The notes: generated from the sequence alone by a model not told the origin. DNA of 8,700 nt from Cyanobacteria bacterium UBA9579 (GCA_003499585.1 DNSU01000150.1:1-8700); one strand, 5' to 3'. Numbered from the stretch's first letter, positions 1 through 6,114 are shown. A program made the numbers and translations.

Positions 1-18
1 CAGCATAAAAAATGACAT
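1..18 (-). CDS. 5' end of an unidentified gene, cut by the window edge
   Basis: On the minus strand an AAGGAG ribosome binding site (complement of about 25-30) lies 6 nt before an ATG at 18-16. The readable product begins MSFFML and then leaves the window. The gene lies downstream of the JAMM-like gene on the same strand, with a 63-nt gap, so the two could share a transcript. Nothing can be said about function from six residues. The start rests on the good SD spacing. The ATG falls in the 3' arm of an 8-bp inverted repeat, described separately. Confidence 0.5.
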
Positions 19-47
19 ATCTTTCTCCTTTTTCTCTTTGATATGTC
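14..47 (-). promoter_or_regulatory. Inverted repeat enclosing the SD and covering the start codon of the left-edge gene
   Basis: GACATATC at 14-21 and GATATGTC at 40-47 are perfect 8-bp inverted repeats. In minus-strand RNA they could form an 8-bp stem with an 18-nt purine-rich loop that holds the AAGGAG ribosome binding site. The AUG at 18-16 lies in the 3' arm. No U tract follows, so it is not a canonical terminator. It could modulate translation of the left-edge gene. This is inferred from sequence complementarity only. Confidence 0.4.
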
Positions 48-81
48 TATATTTTAACATATTTTAGTTATGCGGTAATCT

Positions 82-492
82 TTATTTTGGTGTGACAACA
101 CGTGTTTCTTTCACTTTATCCATAATTGCACACATTATATCTGAAGCACTAAATAACCAGCTGGCATTACCAGTAGATATACCTGGATGATTGTGTATTT
201 GTATGTTATTCCTTGCACTAGGGTTATTAAGATCTACACTATCAGCATTGCCACTAGCTTTATATAATATATCTCCTGTTTTATCATCAACTATGAAACC
301 TTTTTCTATTTTAGCGTCTTTAATTTCATTCGCAATATTGCGCAAAACTTCAATTACACGACCATTACTACTAATATCTGTACTGATATTAACTTTATCA
401 CTTCCAGTAAATTTAACTGCATTAGGTGAGTTTGATATTACATTTGGTTTTATGGTTTTTTCAAACTGATTTGTTATTTTAGCAATTAACAT
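82..492 (-). CDS. Small protein with JAMM/MPN-like metalloprotease motif, function unknown
   Basis: This is a 136-residue protein. Its C-terminal half carries His100-Asn-His102-Pro and then Ser115-x-x-Asp118. That resembles the HxHP...SxxD metal-binding signature of JAMM/MPN+ isopeptidases and RadC-like proteins. The spacing from the second His to the Asp (16) is longer than in classic JAMM domains. Glu48, Glu56 and Glu63 are possible catalytic acids, none certain. The N-terminal part (about 1-45) is polar, contains a KFTGSDK segment, and has no signal peptide or membrane helix. I chose ATG 492 because TAGGAG lies 7 nt upstream; a GTG seven codons further upstream would put that SD inside the gene. 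The protein ends soon after the motif (RVVTPK), so it may be shortened. Peptidase activity is inferred only from the motif. Confidence 0.65.
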   Translation of the reverse strand: MLIAKITNQFEKTIKPNVISNSPNAVKFTGSDKVNISTDISSNGRVIEVLRNIANEIKDAKIEKGFIVDDKTGDILYKASGNADSVDLNNPSARNNIQIHNHPGISTGNASWLFSASDIMCAIMDKVKETRVVTPK

Positions 493-551
493 AAATTTTC
501 TCCTAATAATCACATACTAAAATAAACTTAAAACATTATGTTAATTGCTAA
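479..551 (-). promoter_or_regulatory. 14-bp inverted repeat over the start of the JAMM-like gene
   Basis: TTAGCAATTAACAT at 479-492 and ATGTTAATTGCTAA at 538-551 are perfect inverted repeats separated by 45 bp. In minus-strand mRNA the 3' arm covers the AUG and the first codons of the JAMM-like gene, and its SD (504-500) lies in the loop. A 14-bp stem could hide the start codon. It could equally be a DNA operator or the footprint of a small inverted duplication. The effect is inference; the repeat itself is directly visible. Confidence 0.5.
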
Positions 552-656
552 TTAAGTTACGAAATTTTAAGCAAAATTAAATTTGGAGTACAATTTCAAT
601 TGCGGATTTTTTATCTTTTTCATATTTTAAATAGTAGAAGCAATCAAACACTCGGG

Positions 657-685
657 TTTATCTTGAAATACAAAGACTATATAAT
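657..685 (+). promoter_or_regulatory. Candidate promoter for the infA operon
   Basis: A perfect TATAAT lies at 680-685. A weak -35-like TTTATC lies at 657-662, with 17-bp spacing. Transcription would begin near 692 and give a leader of about 105 nt before infA. The strength rests almost wholly on the -10 box, in a very AT-rich spacer where such matches arise by chance. No secY-adk-map genes precede infA here, and the neighbouring gene is divergent, so a promoter must lie somewhere in 493-796. Confidence 0.35.
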
Positions 686-686
686 T

Positions 687-711
687 AAGGTTTTTTAATA
701 TAAAAAACCTT
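687..711. other. AT-rich hairpin in the spacer upstream of infA
   Basis: AAGGTTTTTT (687-696) and AAAAAACCTT (702-711) form a perfect 10-bp inverted repeat with a 5-nt AATAT loop. There is no T tract immediately after it on either strand, and only two G-C pairs near the base, so it is a poor terminator. It lies directly downstream of the candidate TATAAT. The rest of 493-796 shows no credible reading frame. Confidence 0.4.
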
Positions 712-796
712 GTAAAATATCATGTTCATTGTAGAATCAAATTTAGAGTAATTATGTTGCAAAACAAATTAAGAGAAAATTACAAATGAGGTGTTA

Positions 797-1012
797 ATGT
801 CAAAAGATGTTATTGAATTTGAAGGAACAATAGTAGAATCATTACCAAATGCCATGTTCCGCGTAGAACTGGAAAATGGACATATGGTACTGGCTCACAT
901 ATCCGGAAAAATCAGAAAAAACTTTATCCGAATTTTACCGGGGGATAAAGTTAAAGTTGAATTGACACCATACGATTTAACCAGGGGTAGAATAACATAT
1001 AGACTAAAATAA
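797..1012 (+). CDS. infA: Translation initiation factor IF-1
   Basis: This 71-residue protein is the S1/OB-fold initiation factor that binds the A site of the 30S subunit and helps IF-2 and IF-3 select the initiator tRNA. The family pattern is plain: [19 protein letters not shown] near the N-terminus, then a [20 protein letters not shown] core, [15 protein letters not shown], and a final RGRITYRLK. Its length matches the usual 71-73 residues. I chose ATG 797: GAGGTG at 788-793 serves as its SD, while the in-frame GTG at 791 would overlap that SD and add two unconserved residues. It is the first plus-strand gene of the block. rpmJ follows after 33 bp. Confidence 0.97.
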   Translation: MSKDVIEFEGTIVESLPNAMFRVELENGHMVLAHISGKIRKNFIRILPGDKVKVELTPYDLTRGRITYRLK

Positions 1013-1045
1013 TATCCAAGAATATATAGTTGAAAGGACAAAGAA

Positions 1046-1159
1046 ATGAAAGTCAGAACATCAGTAAAAAAAATATGTGACAAATGTAAAGTAATTAGAA
1101 GAAAAGGCAGAGTAGCAATTATTTGTGAAAACCCAAAACATAAACAGAGACAGGGATAA
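1046..1159 (+). CDS. rpmJ: 50S ribosomal protein L36, zinc-binding form
   Basis: This 37-residue protein begins [14 protein letters not shown] and ends KHKQRQG. L36 is a small protein of the large subunit that binds 23S rRNA. Cys11, Cys14, Cys27 and His32 form the complete zinc ribbon of the C+ type of L36; the C- paralogue made under zinc limitation in some bacteria lacks these. AAAGG near 1034 is the SD. infA-rpmJ-rpsM is the standard order at this end of the spc/alpha ribosomal cluster. A 154-bp gap to rpsM follows, which is long for this operon. Confidence 0.97.
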   Translation: MKVRTSVKKICDKCKVIRRKGRVAIICENPKHKQRQG

Positions 1160-1172
1160 AATATAAATGAAT

Positions 1173-1205
1173 TTTGTTAGGACAATGAGTCATTTACTAA
1201 CCAAA
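1173..1205 (+). promoter_or_regulatory. Candidate leader hairpin between rpmJ and rpsM
   Basis: TTTGTTAG (1173-1180) can pair with CTAA-C-CAAA (1197-1205, with C1201 bulged out). Inside it, AATG (1184-1187) pairs with CATT (1191-1194) around an AGT loop. It lies in the only long gap (154 bp) inside the operon, ahead of rpsM-rpsK-rpsD-rpoA-rplQ. In E. coli a structured leader at the corresponding place binds S4 and represses the alpha operon. Whether this hairpin does anything similar is inference. No clear promoter was found in 1160-1313. Confidence 0.3.
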
Positions 1206-1313
1206 GTTCAAACTAAAGAAAAACTTGAATCTAATTTATTTTTTAATTAATCTATATTCTTAAGCAAAAAATAGCGAAGTAATATGTAAATAAAAGGTAT
1301 AAAGGAGTAATTA

Positions 1314-1679
1314 ATGGCTAGAATCGCTGGAGTTGATTTACCACGTAATAAGCGAATGGTGATAGCTCTTACTTACATATATGGAATTGGGCCAACAATA
1401 TCAAAGAAAATTCTTGCAAATACAAAAATCTCAGAAGATACAAAAACAGATAACTTAACAGAAGATGAAATCGCGCGTCTTAGAGATGAAATTGATAAAT
1501 ATCAAGTAGAAGGCGACCTTAGAAGATCTGAAGGTCAAAATATTAAGCGATTAATTGAAATTAACTCATATAGAGGCATGCGTCACCGTCGTGGTTTACC
1601 TGTTCGTGGACAAAGAACAAAAACTAATGCAAGAACCAGACGCGGTAAAAAAGCTGGACCAGTATCAAAGAAAAAATAA
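1314..1679 (+). CDS. rpsM: 30S ribosomal protein S13
   Basis: This 121-residue protein sits in the head of the small subunit. It contacts the P-site tRNA and forms intersubunit bridges with the 50S. The S13 signatures are clear: [14 protein letters not shown] at the N-terminus, a helix-hairpin-helix stretch [14 protein letters not shown], a central [15 protein letters not shown], then [23 protein letters not shown], and a basic tail ending [10 protein letters not shown] that reaches toward the tRNA. Its length is normal. AAAGGAG at 1301-1307, 6 nt before the ATG, fixes the start. rpsK follows after 24 bp. Confidence 0.98.
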   Translation: MARIAGVDLPRNKRMVIALTYIYGIGPTISKKILANTKISEDTKTDNLTEDEIARLRDEIDKYQVEGDLRRSEGQNIKRLIEINSYRGMRHRRGLPVRGQRTKTNARTRRGKKAGPVSKKK

Positions 1680-1703
1680 TTCATAAGGAGATAATAAACA
1701 GTT

Positions 1704-2093
1704 ATGGCTAAACCAAAAACAAGGACAAAGAAAAAAGAGAAAAAGAATGTGGTACAGGGTAAAGTCCACATTCAATCAACGTTTAATAATACAATCGTAA
1801 CTTCAACCGATATGCTCGGCAATTCAATTGCATGGGCAAGCGCTGGCACGTCAGGTTTTAAAGGTGCAAGAAAAGGCACCCCCTTTGCAGCACAATCCGC
1901 GGCAGAAACTGTTGCAAAGAAATCCATTGAACAAGGTATGAAATCAACAGAGGTCTACGTAAGTGGCCCTGGTTCAGGCAGAGAAACAGCTATTAGAGCT
2001 ATTCAAAGTACTGGGCTGGAGATCACCTTGATCAAGGACGTTACTCCAATACCACATAACGGATGTCGTCCTCCCAAGAAAAGAAGAGTATAA
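1704..2093 (+). CDS. rpsK: 30S ribosomal protein S11
   Basis: This 129-residue protein lies on the 30S platform near the 3' end of 16S rRNA and the mRNA exit path. The family pattern is complete: a basic N-terminus, [18 protein letters not shown], the [19 protein letters not shown] stretch, [16 protein letters not shown], and the C-terminal [14 protein letters not shown]. No in-frame start lies closer to the SD (AAGGAG, 1685-1690), because a TAA at 1695-1697 blocks it. The SD-to-ATG spacing is therefore an unusually long 13 nt. The start is preceded by CAGTT, as in rpoA. Confidence 0.98.
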   Translation: MAKPKTRTKKKEKKNVVQGKVHIQSTFNNTIVTSTDMLGNSIAWASAGTSGFKGARKGTPFAAQSAAETVAKKSIEQGMKSTEVYVSGPGSGRETAIRAIQSTGLEITLIKDVTPIPHNGCRPPKKRRV

Positions 2094-2128
2094 TATTAGT
2101 AAGAGAAAGCAAACAAAGGAGGCCACAA

Positions 2129-2749
2129 TTGGCTAGGTATACAGGACCAGTATGTAAAAAATGTAGAGCGGAAGGACAAAAGCTTTTCTTAAAAGGCGAA
2201 CGCTGCTATACAAATAAATGTTCAGTTGGCAAGCGTGCATATCCACCTGGGCAGCATGGACAAGCAAGAAAAAAATTATCTGAATATGCTATACATTTAA
2301 GAGAGAAACAAAAAGTTCGTACTACATATTTAGTGCTTGAAAAACAATTTGCCAGATATTTTGAGCAAGCTGAACGCAAAAAAGGTGTTACAGGCACTAT
2401 ACTATTACAAATTCTTGAATCAAGATTTGATAATGTAATGTATCAATCAGGTTTGGTTTCAAGTCGTAAGCAGGCAAGACAATTAATAAGACATGGACAC
2501 TTCTTAATCAAAGGAAGAAAAGTTAATGTTCCTTCTTACAGATTAAAACCAGGTGATGAAATAACAGTTAAACAAAAAAGCCAGAAGTTAGTAAAAGAAG
2601 TAATTGAAACACAAACAGTTACTCCACAACCAAGATGGCTCAGTGTGGACAAAGAAGCTTTAAAAGTAAGAGTTGAGTCCTTACCAGAGAGAGAAGATCT
2701 GAGTCCAGATATCAAAGAACACTTAATTATCGAACACTATTCCAAATAG
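2129..2749 (+). CDS. rpsD: 30S ribosomal protein S4, zinc-binding form, TTG start
   Basis: This 206-residue primary 16S rRNA-binding protein nucleates 30S assembly and lines the mRNA entry channel. Cys9-x2-Cys12 and Cys26-x4-Cys31 form the zinc knuckle of C+ S4 proteins, followed by YPPGQHGQARKKLSEYAIHL. An S4 RNA-binding domain follows from about residue 95 (LESRFDNVMYQSGLVSSRKQARQLIRHGHFLIKGRKVNVPSY). I chose TTG 2129: it gives the canonical MARYTGP start, and AAAGGAGG at 2115-2122 lies 6 nt upstream. The in-frame ATG at 2063 would add 22 unconserved residues and sit inside rpsK. S4 often represses its own operon, but no specific target is proven here. Confidence 0.95.
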   Translation: MARYTGPVCKKCRAEGQKLFLKGERCYTNKCSVGKRAYPPGQHGQARKKLSEYAIHLREKQKVRTTYLVLEKQFARYFEQAERKKGVTGTILLQILESRFDNVMYQSGLVSSRKQARQLIRHGHFLIKGRKVNVPSYRLKPGDEITVKQKSQKLVKEVIETQTVTPQPRWLSVDKEALKVRVESLPEREDLSPDIKEHLIIEHYSK

Positions 2750-2781
2750 TTAACTAGATCTAGGAGGATATAATACCAGTT

Positions 2782-3756
2782 ATGGATTTAAAAATAAGAT
2801 GCGTGAATACAACAACTGACTCAGATGGTTCAATCTACGGTAAATTTGCAATTGAACCATTAGAACGTGGGTATGGCACAACAATTGGAAACTCATTAAG
2901 AAGAGTTTTACTATCCAGTTTAGAAGGCGCTGCCATTACATCAGTAAGAATTGAAGGTATTACTCATGAATATACTTCAATACCAGGTGTAGTAGAAGAT
3001 GTTATTGACATTATGCTGAACTTAAAAGGTCTTGTTGTTAAAACAGAAAGCAGAGAACCTCAGCATTTAAGATTAGACGTCACAGAAGCAGGTCCGGTTT
3101 TAGCAAGTGACATACAACTTCCAGCAGGCGTTAAAATAGTTAACCCTGACTGGTTAATATGTACAATAGCAGAAGGCGGCAGCATGCATGCTGATATCGT
3201 AGTTGAAACAGGTAAAGGCTACGTAACAACTGATGTACTAAAAGAAGGCAGAAATAGCATGCCTATAGACATGCTTCCAATCGACGCTGCATTTATGCCT
3301 GTAAGAAAAGTAAGCTATACAGTAGAAAATACCCGTGTAGGACAAATTACAGACTACGACAAATTAATGTTAGAAATTTGGACTAACGGTAGTATAGATG
3401 TAAATACTGCATTAAGCCAAGCAGCAAACTTATTAATAGAGCACTTCTTACCAATAGCTTCATTAACAGGTCAAACAACTATGGTTGGCACTCCACAAGC
3501 CCCTGAAGAGCCAAAACCAGAGACAACTACACCTAGTATTGGCATTGAAGAATTAGAACTCTCCGTAAGAGCATACAATTGCTTAAAGAGAGCAAGTATC
3601 AACTCACTAAGTGAACTATTGCAAAAATCAGAGCATGACTTACTCAATATCAAAAACTTTGGTAAAAAGTCATCAGATGAAGTAATAGAAAAACTTGCTG
3701 CATTTGGTCTTAAGCTCGCTCCGAACCCAGAAAATACTGGTGAGGAAAACGCATAA
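2782..3756 (+). CDS. rpoA: DNA-directed RNA polymerase alpha subunit
   Basis: This 324-residue subunit dimerises to start RNA polymerase assembly and binds upstream promoter DNA and activators. The N-terminal domain (about 1-230) shows FAIEPLERGYGTTIGNSLRRVLLSSLEGAAITSVRIEG and later FMPVRKVSYTVENTRVGQ. A short linker with PQAPEEPKPETTTP follows. The C-terminal domain (about 252-315) has IEELELSVRAYNCLKRA, with an Arg near 263 matching the DNA-contacting Arg265 of E. coli, and the NFGKKSSDEV helix-hairpin-helix. Its length is normal. AGGAGG at 2762-2767 stands 14 nt before the ATG, wider than usual. rplQ follows after 27 bp. Confidence 0.98.
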   Translation: MDLKIRCVNTTTDSDGSIYGKFAIEPLERGYGTTIGNSLRRVLLSSLEGAAITSVRIEGITHEYTSIPGVVEDVIDIMLNLKGLVVKTESREPQHLRLDVTEAGPVLASDIQLPAGVKIVNPDWLICTIAEGGSMHADIVVETGKGYVTTDVLKEGRNSMPIDMLPIDAAFMPVRKVSYTVENTRVGQITDYDKLMLEIWTNGSIDVNTALSQAANLLIEHFLPIASLTGQTTMVGTPQAPEEPKPETTTPSIGIEELELSVRAYNCLKRASINSLSELLQKSEHDLLNIKNFGKKSSDEVIEKLAAFGLKLAPNPENTGEENA

Positions 3757-3783
3757 TATTTGTGAACAAAAGGGTAATTTAAA

Positions 3784-4233
3784 ATGAGACATCAACGTAA
3801 AATACATAAATTAGGAAGACCACAAGATCAAAGAAAAGCACTTTTAAGATCATTAGCTACAGCATTGTTCTTGCATGAAGAAATCAACACAACAATGCCA
3901 AAAGCTAAAGCTTTAAAAGAATATGCTGAACATATTATCACTCTTGGTAAAAGAGGTGATCTCCATGCAAGAAGACATGCAGCTAAGTTAGTTTATGATC
4001 TTTCAACTGGAAATCTTACCTGCCCTAAGTGTGAAAAAGCATATTCAGCTAAAGAGCACAAAGAAGAAAAGTGCGAATGTGGTGAAAAATTAAGTAAAGA
4101 GACAGTAGTACAAAAACTGTTCTCAAAAATAGGGCCAAATTACGCTGAAAGAAACGGCGGGTACACAAGAGTACTCAGAATGCCGCCTAGGCGCGGTGAC
4201 GCCGCAGAAATGGCATTAATTCAATTAGTATAA
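3784..4233 (+). CDS. rplQ: 50S ribosomal protein L17 with an inserted zinc-ribbon-like module
   Basis: This 149-residue protein lies near the peptide exit tunnel of the large subunit. The L17 fold is recognisable on both sides: LGRPQDQRKALLRSLATAL and the MPKAKALKEYAEHIITLGKRGDLHARRHA stretch at the N-terminus, then KLFSKIGPNYAERNGGYTRVLRMPPRRGDAAEMALIQLV. Ordinary bacterial L17 of this type is about 115-120 residues. Here about 30 extra residues (about 74-104) interrupt it between LVYDLS and KETVV. They contain Cys80-x2-Cys83 and Cys97-x-Cys99, which look able to bind one zinc ion. The frame is open and flanked by conserved sequence, so this is a true insertion and not a frameshift. AAAGGG precedes the ATG. 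Its role is unknown. Confidence 0.95.
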   Translation: MRHQRKIHKLGRPQDQRKALLRSLATALFLHEEINTTMPKAKALKEYAEHIITLGKRGDLHARRHAAKLVYDLSTGNLTCPKCEKAYSAKEHKEEKCECGEKLSKETVVQKLFSKIGPNYAERNGGYTRVLRMPPRRGDAAEMALIQLV

Positions 4234-4249
4234 GTCTGGAAAAGGTAGA

Positions 4250-5113
4250 ATGCATAACAATGAACTGATAAAATCTGCAAATAGCTTAAAATCTGAAGAA
4301 AAAAACTTCTTTAGATATGCTATGGCTGTAGAATATAATGGCAGTTGTTATGCTGGCAGCCAAAAACAGCCAAGACAAAGAACTGTGCAATCTGAACTTG
4401 AATCAGCATTATCTGTATTAATCAAACAGGAAGTGAAAACAATCTTTTCAGGAAGAACAGATGCAGGTGTACATGCTCAAGGGCAGATAGTTCATTTTGA
4501 CTTAGCGTTCCAGCTTGATACTTGTAAACTGATGCACTCCTTAAACGCTATATTACCATCTGATATAAGCGTTAATTCAATTGTAGAAGTTGATTGTAAC
4601 TTCCATAGCCAAAAAAGTGCTAAAGCAAGATGGTACCGGTATACCATCAACAACAGACCTCAAAGATCAGTCTGGCAAAAAGAAGCACTGAACATACAGC
4701 AGAAACTCAATGTTGATGAGATGAATAAAGCATTAAGTTTTCTAATTGGAAGTCATGATTTCAGCAGTTTTAAGAGTGCAAACAGTACTAACTCTGCAAC
4801 AGAATGTACTGTAATCTATACACAGTGCAAGTCAGAAGCAGATATTATTCATATCGACATTATTGCAAACAGATTCTTATATAATATGGTAAGAATCGTT
4901 ATAGGAACACTAATTAGCATTGGAAAAGGAACTTTTCCTGCAGAATATATGCTTGAAGTTCTAAATGCAAAAGACAGAACTAAAGCAGGCCCTACTGCAA
5001 GACCAGAGGGTTTAACACTAATGTCAGTATATTACGGTAAAAAGTATAACATATCCGACTATTTAATAATGGAGGCCATTTATAATGAAAACCTACTCTG
5101 CAAAGCCTCATGA
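4250..5113 (+). CDS. truA: tRNA pseudouridine(38-40) synthase TruA
   Basis: This 287-residue enzyme converts uridines 38-40 in the anticodon stem-loop of tRNAs to pseudouridine. The catalytic Asp71 lies in [18 protein letters not shown]. Other family parts are [10 protein letters not shown] (45-54), the [11 protein letters not shown] block, [24 protein letters not shown], and [21 protein letters not shown]. The usual Trp in the early GWQ motif is Ser here (YAGSQKQ). The start at 4250 has AAAGGT 3 nt upstream and adds about 20 residues before the core; Met25 has no SD. The C-terminus runs about 25 residues past the usual end and overlaps rplM by 29 bp, so it contains rplM's ribosome binding site. 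Such an overlap suggests translational coupling. Confidence 0.95.
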   Translation: MHNNELIKSANSLKSEEKNFFRYAMAVEYNGSCYAGSQKQPRQRTVQSELESALSVLIKQEVKTIFSGRTDAGVHAQGQIVHFDLAFQLDTCKLMHSLNAILPSDISVNSIVEVDCNFHSQKSAKARWYRYTINNRPQRSVWQKEALNIQQKLNVDEMNKALSFLIGSHDFSSFKSANSTNSATECTVIYTQCKSEADIIHIDIIANRFLYNMVRIVIGTLISIGKGTFPAEYMLEVLNAKDRTKAGPTARPEGLTLMSVYYGKKYNISDYLIMEAIYNENLLCKAS

Positions 5114-5525
5114 AGTTGAAGCAAAATGGTATTTAATTGATGCTACAAACAAAACATTGGGCCGTTTAGCAACAGAAGTTGCAAATCTCTTAAGAGGTAA
5201 GCATAAACCACAATACACACCACACATTGACACTGGTGACTTTGTGATATTAGTTAACGCAGACAAAATTACAGTAACAGGCAGTAAAGAAACAGATAAA
5301 ATTTACTATCACCACACAGGTTATCCATCAGGTCTTCGCTCAATCAGTTTTAAAGATATGATGAAAAAGCATCCTACAAGAGCGATAGAAAAAGCTGTTC
5401 GTGGTATGTTACCACATAATACATTAGGTGATCAGCAATTCCAAAAATTAAAAGTATATGCAGGACCAGAACATCCTCATCAAGCACAGCAACCAATCGA
5501 GTATAATGTGGAGGTTAATAAATAA
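5085..5525 (+). CDS. rplM: 50S ribosomal protein L13
   Basis: This 146-residue early-assembly protein of the large subunit binds 23S rRNA. It shows [43 protein letters not shown] at the N-terminus, [11 protein letters not shown] in the middle, and the [19 protein letters not shown] motif, followed by [16 protein letters not shown] near the end. Its length is normal. GGAGG at 5071-5075 with a 9-nt gap fixes the start, which lies inside the truA coding region. The stop codon overlaps the rpsI start by one base (TAATG), so L13 and S9 are likely made in step, as is common for this pair. Confidence 0.98.
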   Translation: MKTYSAKPHEVEAKWYLIDATNKTLGRLATEVANLLRGKHKPQYTPHIDTGDFVILVNADKITVTGSKETDKIYYHHTGYPSGLRSISFKDMMKKHPTRAIEKAVRGMLPHNTLGDQQFQKLKVYAGPEHPHQAQQPIEYNVEVNK

Positions 5526-5920
5526 TGCCAGAAGTAGTAGCTACTGGAGTTGGGCGTAGAAAATGTGCTATAGCACGTATTAAATTAGTTCCAGGAAAAG
5601 GTAGAATCTTTATTAATAATAGAACAACTAAAGATTATTTCGGTAATCGTGCAGCTCTTGAAATGATGATTTACCAACCGCTTGTTTTAACAGAAAATGA
5701 AACTAAATTTGATGTTAGAGTTAAAGTTGTTGGTGGCGGCGTAAGTTCACAAGCTGGTGCAATAAGACACGGTATATCAAGAGCATTATTAATGCAAAAT
5801 CCTGAAACTAAAGGTATTTTAAGACCAGAAGGACTCTTAACCAGAGATCCAAGAGTTAAAGAACGTAAAAAGTATGGTCGCAAGCGTGCAAGAAAGCGTT
5901 TCCAATTCTCAAAACGTTAA
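5525..5920 (+). CDS. rpsI: 30S ribosomal protein S9
   Basis: This 131-residue protein of the 30S head reaches into the P site with its C-terminal tail. It shows [52 protein letters not shown], and a C-terminal [25 protein letters not shown]. The final Lys-Arg pair is the conserved end that touches the P-site tRNA. Its length is typical. GGAGG at 5510-5514 is the SD, and the ATG overlaps the rplM stop by one base. It is the last gene of the operon; an intrinsic terminator begins 22 bp after its stop. Confidence 0.98.
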   Translation: MPEVVATGVGRRKCAIARIKLVPGKGRIFINNRTTKDYFGNRAALEMMIYQPLVLTENETKFDVRVKVVGGGVSSQAGAIRHGISRALLMQNPETKGILRPEGLLTRDPRVKERKKYGRKRARKRFQFSKR

Positions 5921-5942
5921 TTCTATTATTTACTTTAATATT

Positions 5943-5968
5943 ACACCTCCTAAACAGGAGGTGTTTTT
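5943..5968 (+). terminator. Rho-independent terminator of the ribosomal operon
   Basis: ACACCTCCT (5943-5951) and AGGAGGTGT (5956-5964) form a perfect 9-bp stem with an AAAC loop. A run of five T (5964-5968) follows. It lies 22 bp after the rpsI stop and closes the block that starts at infA. The 5' arm contains CACCTCCT, the same string as the anti-SD tail of 16S rRNA. Confidence 0.92.
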
Positions 5969-6114
5969 CATTGCAAAGAAAACCATGACTAATAACCCTA
6001 TTAAACATGAATAACCTAAGTAAATGACTAATCGGGGAATATCTTGAATGTGAGTGTTTTGATTATATTAAGAATGTGCATATTCCACTCTCACTCATAA
6101 ACTGTTTTTGACTC
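5969..6114 (+). other. Gene-free spacer with interleaved complementary segments
   Basis: No credible reading frame is seen. GGAATAT (6036-6042) can pair with ATATTCC (6080-6086), and TGTGAGTG (6049-6056) can pair with CACTCATA (6092-6099) with one G-U. The two pairs interleave, which is a pseudoknot topology. ATCTTGA (6041-6047) is also complementary to TCAAGAT (6113-6119), which overlaps the left arm of the downstream terminator. A weak promoter-like pair, TTGAAT (6044-6049) and TATTAA (6066-6071) with 16-bp spacing, would give an RNA of about 60 nt ending at 6139. These are possible folds read by eye; none matches an RNA family I can name with confidence. Confidence 0.35.

Noticed and set aside
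191..469. Plus-strand open frame opposite the JAMM-like gene
   Set aside because: It is hydrophobic and low in complexity, has no SD, and is fully antisense to a gene with a good start and motif. Other opposite-strand frames in the ribosomal and nif-like genes were dropped for the same reasons.
490..513. GTG at 513 (minus strand) as the start of the JAMM-like gene
   Set aside because: The TAGGAG SD for ATG 492 lies inside that extension, and no SD precedes the GTG.
791..799. GTG at 791 as the infA start
   Set aside because: It overlaps the GAGGTG SD and adds only two unconserved residues; ATG 797 gives the usual IF-1 N-terminus.
1185..1250. 21-codon open frame between rpmJ and rpsM (MSHLLTKVQ...)
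   Set aside because: AGGA is only 2 nt from the ATG, there is no family resemblance, and it overlaps the candidate leader hairpin.
2063..2128. ATG 2063 as the rpsD start
   Set aside because: It lies inside rpsK, has no SD, and adds 22 residues not found in S4. TTG 2129 has an excellent SD and gives MARYTGP.
4003..4095. L17 insertion as a frameshift or a separate small gene
   Set aside because: The frame stays open and conserved L17 sequence resumes in the same frame on both sides.
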